From CAYZDV01 sp964477275 (GTDB lineage: Bacteria; Acidobacteriota; Aminicenantia; Aminicenantales; Aminicenantaceae), in NCBI GenBank assembly GCA_964477275.1, contig CAYZDV010000002.1:1-59227 (forward strand): 59,227 nucleotides of DNA, read 5' to 3'. The notes beneath the pieces were generated by a model, which saw only the letters and a program-made list of their open reading frames with translations, searched no databases and was not told the DNA's origin. This document shows, piece after piece, positions 24,550-33,717 of the stretch. The position numbers were made by a program, and so were the translations under genes. The number at the start of each line of letters is the position of its first letter. The first letter of the stretch is position 1.

Positions 24550-25950
24550 ATGATCAAATTCGGGACGTCGGGCTGGCGAGGCATCATGGGGGAAGAGTTC
24601 ACGTTCCAGAATGTGCGCATCGTTGTCCATGCGATTGCCAACTACCTGAAGAAAAGATTCGGCGCTGGAAAAATCTCGGTGGTGGTCAATTATGACACCC
24701 GCTTCCTGTCGGAAAGGTACGCCTTTGAAGCGGCGAAGGTTCTCTCTCGCAACCAGATTCATGTCTATTTGACAGACAGGGACGCCCCTTCGCAGGCCCA
24801 GTCCTATCAGGTGATAAAGAGAGAGGCTCAAGGTGGAATCAACTTCACTGCTTCCTTCAACCCTCCTGAATACAACGGGCTCAAATTCAACACCGAAAGC
24901 GGCGCTCCCGCCCTTCCGGAAGTGACGGATAAAATCGAAGAGGAGATCGTCGCGTTGATGAAAGAGCCTGCCGTCTGTCCCTATTACCCGAAAACGGAGA
25001 ACGTGGAAAAAATCGACCTTCAGGACGATTATCTCTCATTCATCCAGGAGAAAATCGATTTCGAGATGATCCGCAAATCCGGAATCAGGATCGCCGTGGA
25101 TTCGCTCTACGGCACGAGCCGCGAGTATTTAGACGCGATTCTGGAAGAGAATCAGATCCCCGTCGAGGAGATTCACGGCTACATCGACCCCTATTTTGGC
25201 GGGATCACGCCCTCCTGCACCGAGGAAAACCTGGGCGAGCTGAAGGCTCTGGTCAGGAAAAAAAAACACCAGCTGGGCATCGCCACCGATGCCGACGGAG
25301 ACCGCTTCGGCGTGGTCGATGAAAAGGGAAACTTCATCATCCAGAACATCATCATCTCTCTCCTCCTGAATTATTTGGTTTCGGTGAAAAAGTGGAGGGG
25401 AGGAGTGGCCCGTTCCGTGGCCACCACCCATCTGGTGGACAGGATTGCCAGGAAGTTCGGCCTCCACCTCTACAAAACACCGGTCGGCTTCAAGTATCTG
25501 GCCGACCTTTTTCTCAGGAAGAGAATTATTTTCGGGGGAGAAGAGAGTGCCTGTGTGGCCATCAAGGACCATCTGCCGGAAAAAGACGGGATTTTCGCCG
25601 GCCTCCTGGTGGCCGAGATGATGGCGGCCTGCGGAAAGACGCTCTCCCGTCTCATCGATGATCTCTTCCAGGAATACGGGAAGAGAGTCGGGATGCAGAA
25701 GAACATCTCTTTGACAGCAGACAGAGAGAAGAAACTCAGAAGACTGATCAAATCCCCCCCTTCCCGGCTGGGAGACAGAAATATCATCAACATCGAGACC
25801 ATTGACGGTGTCAAGTTCGATTTTGCCGACGACGACTGGGTCCTTCTCCGTTTCTCCGGCACCGAGCCCATCATCCGCTGTTACGCAGAATCCGAATCGA
25901 AGAAAAAAGTGGAGAGCCTCATCCGCTCAGGGCTGGAGCTGTTGCCTTGA
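24550..25950 (+). CDS. Phosphoglucomutase/phosphomannomutase family enzyme
   Basis: A 466-residue alpha-D-phosphohexomutase. All four domains' motifs are visible: the start KFGTSGWRGIMGE, the phosphoserine loop TASFNPPEYNG, the metal loop DADGDRFG, the sugar loop GGEESACV and the phosphate loop RFSGTEPIIRCYAE. In the phosphoserine loop the usual TASHNP histidine is phenylalanine. The substrate (glucose-1-P, mannose-1-P or glucosamine-1-P) cannot be decided. No clear ribosome site precedes ATG 24550. It overlaps ftsB by one base. Confidence 0.9.
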   Translation: MIKFGTSGWRGIMGEEFTFQNVRIVVHAIANYLKKRFGAGKISVVVNYDTRFLSERYAFEAAKVLSRNQIHVYLTDRDAPSQAQSYQVIKREAQGGINFTASFNPPEYNGLKFNTESGAPALPEVTDKIEEEIVALMKEPAVCPYYPKTENVEKIDLQDDYLSFIQEKIDFEMIRKSGIRIAVDSLYGTSREYLDAILEENQIPVEEIHGYIDPYFGGITPSCTEENLGELKALVRKKKHQLGIATDADGDRFGVVDEKGNFIIQNIIISLLLNYLVSVKKWRGGVARSVATTHLVDRIARKFGLHLYKTPVGFKYLADLFLRKRIIFGGEESACVAIKDHLPEKDGIFAGLLVAEMMAACGKTLSRLIDDLFQEYGKRVGMQKNISLTADREKKLRRLIKSPPSRLGDRNIINIETIDGVKFDFADDDWVLLRFSGTEPIIRCYAESESKKKVESLIRSGLELLP

Positions 25951-26264
25951 TGGAAAAGAAAGAGAAGAGCCGTCTCTCCTTCCGGAGGGTCTTCCTTACG
26001 GCCGCCCTCGGGCTGTTCATCTCCATTCTGCTCATGGCCTCTTTCTTCGGCAAGAAGGGCTTGATCGAAATATTCCGGGCCCAGAAGCAGCAGAAAGCCC
26101 TGATCCAGGACCTGGAGCATCTCGAGGAGAAAATGGATAAACTGAAGAGAGAGATCGAGGAGCTGAAGACAAATCCCAAAGCGGTCGAGACGAAAGCGAG
26201 AGAGAAGCTCTGGCTGGTCAAACCGGATGAGGTCGTCATCATCAAGAAAAACAAAGAGAATTAA
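25950..26264 (+). CDS. ftsB: FtsB/DivIC-type septum formation initiator
   Basis: A 104-residue bitopic division protein: a basic N-terminus, one transmembrane helix (FLTAALGLFISILLMASFFG), then a periplasmic leucine-zipper-like coiled coil and the conserved C-terminal patch VETKAREKLWLVKPDEVVII. In known systems it forms the FtsQ-FtsL-FtsB complex at the divisome. ATG 25950 shares its A with the upstream TGA stop; a TTG three nt earlier is less likely. Confidence 0.85.
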   Translation: MEKKEKSRLSFRRVFLTAALGLFISILLMASFFGKKGLIEIFRAQKQQKALIQDLEHLEEKMDKLKREIEELKTNPKAVETKAREKLWLVKPDEVVIIKKNKEN

Positions 26265-26288
26265 GGTTCTTATCGTTTCATTTCGAGC

Positions 26289-29237
26289 ATGTCCCGCATA
26301 TCCCAGAATGAAAGCATCCTCCAGTTGCTGGAGGGCCTGAATCCTCTTCAGAGACAGGCAGTGACCCATGGCCCAGGTCCTCTTCTGATCATCGCCGGAG
26401 CCGGAACCGGTAAAACGAAAGTCATCACTCACCGCATCGCATACCTGATCGCCTCGAAAGCGGCCAGGCCCGAAGAGATTCTGGCAGTAACCTTTACCGA
26501 GAAAGCGGCCAATGAGATGGAGGAGAGAGTCGACCTCCAGATCCCTTACAGCTATTCCTTTGTCGAGATCAGCACTTTCAACTCCTTCGGAGAAAGGGTG
26601 CTGAGGAACTACGGGATCGAGCTGGGCTATCCGCCCGATTTCAAGCTTCTCGACGATGTCGAGCAGGCGATATTTTTCAGGGAGCATCTTTTTGATTTTC
26701 CCCTCCGTCACTACCGGCCTCTGAGCTCTCCCACCAGGCACATCCAGGAACTCCTGGATGTCATCAGGCGGCTGAAACAGGAGGATATTCGTCCTGAGGA
26801 GTACCTCAAGCACGCTGCGGCGCTCGAGACGAAGGCGTCAGGAAAAGCGGAGAAGGAAGAGGCACTGAAGCATCTGGAGGTGGCCCGGCTGTATCAAAAG
26901 TATCAGGAGCTGCTCAGGAGCAGGGGGAGGATTGATTTCGAAGACCAGGTGCTGCTGGTGGTCGAGCTTCTCCGAAGGAGGCCGTCAATCCTCAAGGTTT
27001 TCCAGGAAAAATACAGGTACATCCTGGTCGATGAGTTCCAGGATACAAACTACGTCCAGTTCGAGCTCCTCAAGCTTCTGGCTGCACGCCACAGAAACCT
27101 GACCGTCTGCGGCGACGATGATCAGAGCATTTTCCGCTTCAGGGGAGCCTCCATGAGCAACATCTACAGCTTCCGCAAAATCTACCCGGATTATAAAAAG
27201 GTTGTCCTCAACATCAACTACCGCTCCAGGCAGGATATCCTGGATTCAGCCAGCCAGCTCATCCGCAAGAACAACCCGAACCGCCTGGAGTACGAGGAAG
27301 AGATCGACAAGAAGCTCGAGTCGACCATCAGGAGCGACGGGAAATGCATCCATCTCCTCTCCTTCGAGACCCTCAGCCAGGAAGCCGACAGTGTGGCCCG
27401 GATGATCAAGGCAAAAGTTCAGGAAGGCTTCAGGTATGGGGATATCGCCATCCTGGTCCGCAGAAATGCCGATGCTGAGCCCTACCTGCGGGCTCTGAAC
27501 ATGGAGGAGATTCCCCATCGGTTTTCAGGTAGCCGCGGCCTTTACTCCCGGGAAGAGGTCAAAATCCTGGTTTCTTTCATCAGGGCCTTGACAGATTTTG
27601 AGGACAGTAAAAGCCTCTTCTCCCTGGCCCTCTCCGGGATTTATCAGGCTGATCCTTACGACCTGACGCTGATTACCAACTTTGCCCATAAAAGGCACCT
27701 GCCCCTGCACTGGGTCTTCAGGAAGATCCATGAAGGGGAAAGCCCGGTGGAAATCTCCAGGGCGTCCGCAGTCAAGGTGAAGGCAATTTTTAAGGATTTG
27801 CTCTATTTTGTGAAGCTGGCCGGCTCGGAAAACGCGGGCAGGGTGATTTATGCTTTTCTGGAGAGGACGGGCTACCTGAAATCATTGGTCGAGCGCAAAA
27901 ATATCGAAGCGGAGTTGAAGATCAAGAACATCCGCCTCTTCTTCGACAAGGTGAAGAACTTCTCCGAGCTGACCGATGACGACTCCATTCATTCCTTTGC
28001 CCGGCATCTCGACCTTCTCCAGCAGGTGGGGGACAACCCGGCGACCGCCGAGGCTGAACTGGAAGAGGATGCGGTCAATGTTCTCACCGTCCACAAAGCC
28101 AAGGGCCTGGAGTTTGACGCGGTCTTCATGGTCAGCCTGATCAGCGACCGCTTCCCCGGACGCGAGCGAAAGGAGAAGATTCCCGTTCCTGAACAGATTC
28201 TCAAGGATAAAGTTCCCATTGGAGCGAAATACGGCCTGGCGGAGAGGGAGCGGATTTCTCTCCAGGAGGAAAGGCGTCTTTTCTACGTCGGGATGACCCG
28301 GGCCAGGAAACATCTCTACCTCACCTGGGCCAGGGATTACGGCCTGAAGCGCCTGAAGAAGGTCAGCCCGTTCGTGCTCGAAGCCTTCGACCTTCCCAAG
28401 GCACCGCCGGATGTTCAGCCCACCTCTGCCCTGGAGGAGATCAGGAGGTATGCCAGAAAGGCGCCGCCGCCGAGAGTCGTCTCCGAACCGACAGAGAAGG
28501 GAATTCTGACCCTGAGCTTCTCTCAGGTGGATGATTATCTGACCTGCCCTCTCCGGTATAAATACCGCCATCTCATCCGGATTCCGGTCCTCCCTCATCA
28601 CAACCTGGTCTTCGGCCGCGTTATTCACAGCACCGTGCATTGTTATCTCCAGAGGAAAATGGCAGGGGAGGAGCTGAGCGAAGAGGATCTCATCCGGGAA
28701 TACGAAAGCCGATGGGTCAACGAGGGCTTTCTCAGCCGGGAGCACGAGGAGATGAGAAAGGAGGCAGGCCGAAAAGCTCTCCGCCTCTTCCATCGCCGGG
28801 AAAAGGCATCGGGAACAGAACCCCGATTCCTGGAGAAAAATTTCAAATGGCAGCAGGACAGAGTCCGCTTCATCGGCCGGTGGGACAGGGTGGACTGCAC
28901 CGATGAAGGCGGGGTCATCATCGACTATAAGGCGACAGAAGTCAAAGACCAGAAAGAAGCAGACAGAAAGGCAAGGGAAAGCCTCCAGATGGACATCTAT
29001 GCCCTCTCTTTCGTCAGAACCCAGGCTGTTCCGCTGGTCGAGACGCGGCTTTATTTTCTGGAGTCGGATATCATCGGCCGTGCCTCAAAGGACGAGAAGA
29101 GCCTGGCCAGAGCTGCGGAGAAAATTCAGGAGGCCGAAGCGGGCATCCTGAGCCAGGATTTCGCAGCCAGGCCTGACTGGCACCACTGCAACCTCTGTGA
29201 TTTCCGGACCATCTGTCCTTCTTCCTATGCCTACTGA
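26289..29237 (+). CDS. UvrD-family helicase fused to Fe-S PD-(D/E)XK nuclease
   Basis: A 982-residue SF1A helicase: Walker A AGAGTGKT near residue 40, DExx box ILVDEFQDTN, GDDDQSIFRFRGA, NINYRS, TVHKAKGLEFDAVF and FYVGMTRARKHLYL. The C-terminal 220 residues form a RecB-like nuclease with LTCPLRYKY, GRVIHSTVH and catalytic IIDYKATE with QMDIYAL. The final CNLCDFRTICP plus the Cys of LTCP supply the four ligands of an AddB-type [4Fe-4S] cluster. Likely role: DNA end resection or repair by one polypeptide. Ends 7 bp inside convergent sppA. Confidence 0.9.
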   Translation: MSRISQNESILQLLEGLNPLQRQAVTHGPGPLLIIAGAGTGKTKVITHRIAYLIASKAARPEEILAVTFTEKAANEMEERVDLQIPYSYSFVEISTFNSFGERVLRNYGIELGYPPDFKLLDDVEQAIFFREHLFDFPLRHYRPLSSPTRHIQELLDVIRRLKQEDIRPEEYLKHAAALETKASGKAEKEEALKHLEVARLYQKYQELLRSRGRIDFEDQVLLVVELLRRRPSILKVFQEKYRYILVDEFQDTNYVQFELLKLLAARHRNLTVCGDDDQSIFRFRGASMSNIYSFRKIYPDYKKVVLNINYRSRQDILDSASQLIRKNNPNRLEYEEEIDKKLESTIRSDGKCIHLLSFETLSQEADSVARMIKAKVQEGFRYGDIAILVRRNADAEPYLRALNMEEIPHRFSGSRGLYSREEVKILVSFIRALTDFEDSKSLFSLALSGIYQADPYDLTLITNFAHKRHLPLHWVFRKIHEGESPVEISRASAVKVKAIFKDLLYFVKLAGSENAGRVIYAFLERTGYLKSLVERKNIEAELKIKNIRLFFDKVKNFSELTDDDSIHSFARHLDLLQQVGDNPATAEAELEEDAVNVLTVHKAKGLEFDAVFMVSLISDRFPGRERKEKIPVPEQILKDKVPIGAKYGLAERERISLQEERRLFYVGMTRARKHLYLTWARDYGLKRLKKVSPFVLEAFDLPKAPPDVQPTSALEEIRRYARKAPPPRVVSEPTEKGILTLSFSQVDDYLTCPLRYKYRHLIRIPVLPHHNLVFGRVIHSTVHCYLQRKMAGEELSEEDLIREYESRWVNEGFLSREHEEMRKEAGRKALRLFHRREKASGTEPRFLEKNFKWQQDRVRFIGRWDRVDCTDEGGVIIDYKATEVKDQKEADRKARESLQMDIYALSFVRTQAVPLVETRLYFLESDIIGRASKDEKSLARAAEKIQEAEAGILSQDFAARPDWHHCNLCDFRTICPSSYAY

Positions 29238-30955
29238 GTTTTTGACCCGGGGAATATCCAGAAAGGCATGATGGCCATCATCCTTTCTCTCTCCAGGAGC
29301 TGAAATGCGAACAGGATTTTCTCCCATCCGGCGGGAGTGCCAGTCTTGGTTGCGATCAACCTTCTGCTCATGAGCATGTCCCAGAAAGAGATTTTTTTCG
29401 GCCAGACGACAAGGCTTACCTCTTCATCGGCCGGAATGCCGGCCAGCTCCTTGGCCAGGTTGATGGCCCGCGCGAGGCCTCCGATTTCATCGACGAGGCC
29501 CAGCTCCTTGGCCTGGCGGCCTGTCCAGACACGGCCCTTACCGATCCGGTCGACTTCTTCCTTGTTCATTTCCCGTCCCGCCGCAACCTTGTTCAAAAAC
29601 TGGCCGTAGATCCAGAGGATTTCTTTTTTCAGATTCTTTCTTTCCTGAGGCGTGAGGCTTCTGTGGGTGGAGAACATGTCAGCACTCTTCCCGTAGGCCA
29701 GTCTTTCAGAGGTGACGCCCAGCTTTTCGTAGAGGCCGGTCATGGTGAACTTGCCGCCGACGACGCCGATGGAGCCGGTGAAAGTCTGGGGTTGGGCGAC
29801 AATCTTATGGGCAGCCATGGAGACCCAATACCCGCCGGAGCCGGCCACATCCGACATGGAGACGACAAAGGGCTTTTCCTTCTTGGTCAGAACAACCTCT
29901 CTCCAGATGATGTCCGAAGCCACGGCCGAGCCTCCCGGGCTGTCGACGCGGAAGACGACAGCGGCAATGGATTTATCTTTGCGGGCTGCTCTGATCCATC
30001 CGGCTATGGTCTGGCTTCCCATAGTCTGGGAATAGCTTTCGCCGGTATGGATCAGCCCCTGGCCGTAAAGAAGAGCAACCTTTTTTCCCCTGTAGAGGCC
30101 GACTGCGGCCGGTTTGACCTTCAAGTATTCCTGGTGAGTGATTTTATGGAGCGGCTTTCCTTTTTCTTCGAGGAGCTCCGTGAGCTGGTCTTCATAGAGA
30201 AGGTCATCGACAAGCCCGGACTCCAGAGCCTTCTCCCCCTGGAAAGCGCCGATGTCAATCAATGCCCTGACCTCCTTCTCGCTTTTTCCGCGGGCCTCGG
30301 CCAGGGCCTCGACATAAAGGGAAAAAATGTCGCCGTAAAGGGATTCCATCATTTCCCTGTGGGCCGGCGTGAATCCTTCCTCTGTAAACATGTTGTAGGC
30401 TGTCTTGTATTCCTCGGCATGCTCGAACTCGGCCTGGATTCCCAGTTTGTCCAGAGCTTTCTTGAAGAAGGGAATGTGTCCGCCGATTCCGTTAACGCCC
30501 ATCCAGCCCAGAGGATGGAGGATGATCTTATCGCAGGCTGAAGCCAGATAGTATTCTTTGTCGAATTCAGGAGCTTCCTCGATGTACGCATAGGCTTTTT
30601 TCCCGGATTTTCGGAACTCGAGCACAGCTTCTCTGATTTCATTGACTTTGGCCCAGTCGCATTCGAGATAGCCGAGACGAAGGACAAGGCATTTGATCCG
30701 GCCGTCCACGCTGGCTTTGCGGACGTTTGTCCAGATATCGAACATGGACAGGGGCTGCCTGCCGACGAAAAGAGCGGTCATCAGGTCAGGAACCGCCTTT
30801 TCCTGGATGGCGCCGGAAAGTTTGATCTCCAGAAAGGAACGGGGCTTGACGGCCGGCGGCTTTGCGAACTCATAAAAGAGGAAGGAAACGATCGTCGCCA
30901 TGGCCAGGATGAAGAAGATCAGGAAGATGATCAGGATGTATTTTCCTCTCTTCAT
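29231..30955 (-). CDS. sppA: Signal peptide peptidase SppA, 67-kDa type
   Basis: Inner-membrane serine-lysine protease that clears cleaved signal peptides. The 574 residues hold two tandem SppA domains, as in E. coli. The catalytic lysine lies in AEEYKTAYNMF (first half) and the nucleophilic serine in SDVAGSGGYWVSM (second half). An N-terminal transmembrane helix follows the MKRGK start. ATG 30970 is in frame but AAGGAGG lies between it and ATG 30955, so the latter is chosen. Confidence 0.94.
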   Translation of the reverse strand: MKRGKYILIIFLIFFILAMATIVSFLFYEFAKPPAVKPRSFLEIKLSGAIQEKAVPDLMTALFVGRQPLSMFDIWTNVRKASVDGRIKCLVLRLGYLECDWAKVNEIREAVLEFRKSGKKAYAYIEEAPEFDKEYYLASACDKIILHPLGWMGVNGIGGHIPFFKKALDKLGIQAEFEHAEEYKTAYNMFTEEGFTPAHREMMESLYGDIFSLYVEALAEARGKSEKEVRALIDIGAFQGEKALESGLVDDLLYEDQLTELLEEKGKPLHKITHQEYLKVKPAAVGLYRGKKVALLYGQGLIHTGESYSQTMGSQTIAGWIRAARKDKSIAAVVFRVDSPGGSAVASDIIWREVVLTKKEKPFVVSMSDVAGSGGYWVSMAAHKIVAQPQTFTGSIGVVGGKFTMTGLYEKLGVTSERLAYGKSADMFSTHRSLTPQERKNLKKEILWIYGQFLNKVAAGREMNKEEVDRIGKGRVWTGRQAKELGLVDEIGGLARAINLAKELAGIPADEEVSLVVWPKKISFWDMLMSRRLIATKTGTPAGWEKILFAFQLLERERMMAIMPFWIFPGSKTQ

Positions 30956-30970
30956 TTTTCCTCCTTGCAT

Positions 30971-31282
30971 GACCGGAGAAAATTCTCTCTGGTTTCCAGT
31001 AAACTATAGCAGAAAACCGTATTGATGAATAGCCGTATAGCCGTATAATAGTTGATTATCATTGAACCTGGACTATTCATAAAAGAGGGTAAGACAATGA
31101 ATGCTTTCTTTCCAGAAAGAAGTTTCGAGGAGTGAACCTTTTTCCAGATTCTTCCGTTGGAATCGGCGAGGGTTTCATGATCAGGTTGAAAATGCCCGGA
31201 GAGAGAAAAACCCCTTGATTTTCCGGCCGGAATAGGTCTTTTTCAGGCCGGGCAGAGGGAGAAGCTAACAGAAAACAGAAAA
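30971..31282. other. Intergenic region between sppA and the ECF sigma gene
   Basis: About 310 bp between divergent genes. It contains a tandem AGCCGTAT repeat (31031-31038, 31039-31046) inside a promoter-like sequence (listed separately). A long leader then precedes the sigma gene; no ORF or stable hairpin stands out in it. Confidence 0.5.
31022..31049 (+). promoter_or_regulatory. Candidate promoter upstream of the ECF sigma operon
   Basis: TTGATG (31022-31027), 16-bp spacer, perfect TATAAT (31044-31049). The distance to the sigma-factor ATG is about 230 nt, implying a long leader. An ECF self-promoter would look different (AAC/GTC-type boxes), which I could not identify. Confidence 0.4.
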
Positions 31283-31927
31283 ATGGAAACAAGGAGCATG
31301 GAAGAGAGTGCGGATATCTCCACGCTTGTGGAACGAATCAAGGAAGGAGACAGAGAAGCGTTCATGACCGTAACCCGGCTTTATCAGAGAAAGGTCTTTC
31401 TGCTGGCCTATTCTTTTTTTCGCAACAGGGAAGACGCACTGGATATTGTCCAGGAGACCTTCTTCAAGGTCTACCAGAAGGTCCGCCTCTTCGAGAGGGG
31501 AGAGGGTTTCCAGAACTGGCTGCTTCAGATCGCCAAAAATCTGTGCATCGATTATTACAGGAAAAGTCTCAGCAGGGGAAAGGATGAGTGGAGTGAAAAA
31601 TCCTTCGAAGAGGTGAATGCAGCTGTCGGGGATGAGAGAAATCCTCATGCGGCATCCGATCTGAGAATGATCATTTCCGAATGCATCCAGAAGCTGGCCA
31701 AAAAACAGAGAATGGTTTTTGTCATGAAGCATTACAACCAGCTCAATTACGCTGAGATCGCCCAGATCCTGGGAATTTCCCTGGGGACGGCGAAATCTCT
31801 GCATTTCAAGGCTGTTCAAAATATAAGGAGCCTGATGGCTCCCTACTTGGGGAGAAGCCATGAGAAACTGCAAAAAGCCAAGAAAAAATTTAGTGGCTTT
31901 CCTTTCCGGAGAGCTTCGGGAAAATGA
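31283..31927 (+). CDS. ECF sigma factor (sigma-70 family, RpoE-like)
   Basis: A 214-residue extracytoplasmic-function sigma factor. Region 2 reads AFMTVTRLYQRKVFLLAYSF then DALDIVQETFFKVYQKV (promoter -10 recognition), and region 4 carries the helix-turn-helix LNYAEIAQILGISLGTAKSL. Regions 1.1 and 3 are absent, as expected. The 3' end overlaps the anti-sigma gene by 68 nt, so expression of the pair is coupled. ATG 31283 lacks a strong ribosome site; ATG 31295 (MEESADIS) is an alternative. Confidence 0.93.
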   Translation: METRSMEESADISTLVERIKEGDREAFMTVTRLYQRKVFLLAYSFFRNREDALDIVQETFFKVYQKVRLFERGEGFQNWLLQIAKNLCIDYYRKSLSRGKDEWSEKSFEEVNAAVGDERNPHAASDLRMIISECIQKLAKKQRMVFVMKHYNQLNYAEIAQILGISLGTAKSLHFKAVQNIRSLMAPYLGRSHEKLQKAKKKFSGFPFRRASGK

Positions 31928-32666
31928 GCGGAAGCTCCTCCAGGCCCATCTGGATGAATGTCCGGCCTGCCAGGACGAACTCAAAGAGCTCAACGCATTC
32001 CTTGCCACTGCCGATGTCTTGAAGGAAGATATCCGGGAAGCCGTGGAATCCGTCGACTGGGAAACCCTTCCCTCCAGGATTACAGACTCTGTCTTCAGGA
32101 AAGAAGTTCCTCTCCGGTGGGAATCGAGGTTGACCAGAACATCCCGGTTTTTCTTCCAGCCCCGTCTGAGGCCGGTCTACGCGGCTCTTTTCCTTGGTAT
32201 TATCCTCGGTGCGGTGCTGACGTTTGTTCTCTTCAGGCCGCCGCAGCCGGCTGAAGTCGTGACCGCCGACTACTTTGTGCCTCAGGAGTTCATGCAGAAA
32301 GTTGAGCTGGAGATGGCCAGGAGAGAAACGCTCGACTATCTGGAGAAGAGCGAGTTCCTGCTTCTGGACTTCATCCAGACGCCAGCGGAGAAGTCGGCCG
32401 AACTCTGGCAGGGCGAGTTTGTCTCCCTTAAAGCGAGAGACCTGCTGGCCAAGAAAAAATACATCAACCCGCAGCTTGATAACTTCCAGATGGCCAAGGC
32501 CAAGGCAATCTGTGACCAGATCGAGCTGCTCTTCTACGAGCTTTCTCAAATCAGCGTCCAGCTTTCAGCAGCAGAGATCCACAAGATTCAAAGAATGATC
32601 GAAGACAGACAGATTCTGCTGAAGATCAGCCTGGTCAAAAAAGAGCTGGAAAGAACTGGAGTCTAA
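31860..32666 (+). CDS. Transmembrane zinc-finger anti-sigma factor
   Basis: A 268-residue protein. The N-terminal cytosolic domain has the zinc anti-sigma motif HLDECPAC (HxxxCxxC, residues 30-37), which clamps the ECF factor. One transmembrane helix follows (VYAALFLGIILGAVLTFVLF, about 101-120), then an all-helical periplasmic domain of about 150 residues with no named family, the probable signal sensor. ATG lies inside the sigma gene after GGGGAG. No dedicated site-1 protease gene is adjacent. Confidence 0.88.
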   Translation: MRNCKKPRKNLVAFLSGELRENERKLLQAHLDECPACQDELKELNAFLATADVLKEDIREAVESVDWETLPSRITDSVFRKEVPLRWESRLTRTSRFFFQPRLRPVYAALFLGIILGAVLTFVLFRPPQPAEVVTADYFVPQEFMQKVELEMARRETLDYLEKSEFLLLDFIQTPAEKSAELWQGEFVSLKARDLLAKKKYINPQLDNFQMAKAKAICDQIELLFYELSQISVQLSAAEIHKIQRMIEDRQILLKISLVKKELERTGV

Positions 32667-32667
32667 C

Positions 32668-33504
32668 ATGAGAAAAATCATCATCAATTTAGCTGTTCTT
32701 CTCATCCTCACTTCTGTCCTTCAGGCCTCCGCTCAAAGCCGGCCCGATGAGAAGCTTTTCCATGAGGCTAAAATTCTCATTTTCGATAAGGACTGGGAGA
32801 GCGCCCAGAAAAAGCTGGAGGAGCTGCTGGAGAAATATCCCCGAAGTCCGTTCGCTTCCCAGGCTGTCTTTTACAGATCCAGATGTCTTCAGGAGCAGAG
32901 GGGAAAAGAGCTCGAGGCTCTGAAGGCCTATAAGGATTACATCAGAGGAAAGGAGCGCAGCGAGAGCCTGGCCGAGGAAGCGGAGAGAGCCATCATCGAT
33001 ATTGCTTTTGAGCTTTATCGAGCCGGGAAAGGATCCTACCTGAAAGAGATAGAAGACAGGCTCTCCAGCCCCAACAAAGTGATTAAATATTATGCGGCGT
33101 TCAAGCTGAGTTATCTGACAGATAAAAAAGTTGCAGGGAAAGGGATTGCGGTTCTGAAGGAGATTCTCCTTAGGGAAAAGGATGACGAGCTCAGAGACAG
33201 GGCGAAAATTGCCCTGCTCCGGGTCAATCCTGATGCCCTGAAGGAAGTGGATGTTGAGGAGAGATACGAGAAAAAAACAAAGCTGTTGAAAATCAGGGTC
33301 TGGGAGGACGGCGAACCGGTTCTGAAAATCAACATTCCCTGGGCTCTGGCAGAGCTTGTCCTGGGCTCGATGTCGGAGGAAGAGAAAGCCTTGTTGAGAG
33401 CCAAAGGCTATGACTGGGAAACCATCACCAGAACTCTGATTGAAGCCGGCGAAATCATTCATGTCGAGGAAAAAGGAAAAGTCATAAAAATCTGGATTGA
33501 ATGA
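32668..33504 (+). CDS. Exported repeat protein with SHOCT-like C-terminal domain
   Basis: A 278-residue periplasmic protein with a clear signal peptide (IINLAVLLILTSVLQASA). Residues about 25-110 look like TPR units (FHEAKILIFDKDWESAQKKL), about 130-190 like HEAT repeats. The C-terminal segment (LLKIRVWEDGEPVLKINIPW to KVIKIWIE) resembles the small domain often annotated SHOCT-like in adhesin-type DUF4097 proteins. It starts 1 nt after the anti-sigma stop, so it is part of the same stress module and may sense or respond to envelope damage (inference). Confidence 0.65.
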   Translation: MRKIIINLAVLLILTSVLQASAQSRPDEKLFHEAKILIFDKDWESAQKKLEELLEKYPRSPFASQAVFYRSRCLQEQRGKELEALKAYKDYIRGKERSESLAEEAERAIIDIAFELYRAGKGSYLKEIEDRLSSPNKVIKYYAAFKLSYLTDKKVAGKGIAVLKEILLREKDDELRDRAKIALLRVNPDALKEVDVEERYEKKTKLLKIRVWEDGEPVLKINIPWALAELVLGSMSEEEKALLRAKGYDWETITRTLIEAGEIIHVEEKGKVIKIWIE

Positions 33505-33622
33505 CACAAAGGAGGTTGACCTCAGAGAACTCTTCGCCGAGCTGAAGAAACACGGGCCACTGGTGTTCATCGAGATCAATGACGAAGAGGAGGATGTGAC
33601 GGTCAGGGTCTGGGTGGAATGA
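33497..33622 (+). CDS. Short ORF repeating the SHOCT-like C-terminus
   Basis: A 41-codon frame from TTG 33497 to TGA 33622, overlapping the previous gene by 8 nt. The peptide VDLRELFAELKKHGPLVFIE followed by INDEEEDVTVRVWVE parallels the end of the upstream protein (WETITRTLIEAGEIIHVEE, then KVIKIWIE). It has no good ribosome site, so it is either translationally coupled or a remnant of a longer copy that lost its front half. Too short for most gene finders. Confidence 0.4.
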   Translation: MNDTKEVDLRELFAELKKHGPLVFIEINDEEEDVTVRVWVE

Positions 33623-33717
33623 GCAGAACGTGAAATCTCGCGCTCGGGAAGATAAGGAGGGGGCAAACGGCAACAGCCCCATTCTCATGTCCGAATGGCA
33701 ATGGGAAAATGGCTTCT

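Noticed and set aside
32668..33622. Frameshift joining the exported repeat protein to the following mini-ORF
   Set aside because: The upstream protein already has a complete C-terminal domain with its own terminal IKIWIE, so the extra copy is a separate repeat rather than a continuation.
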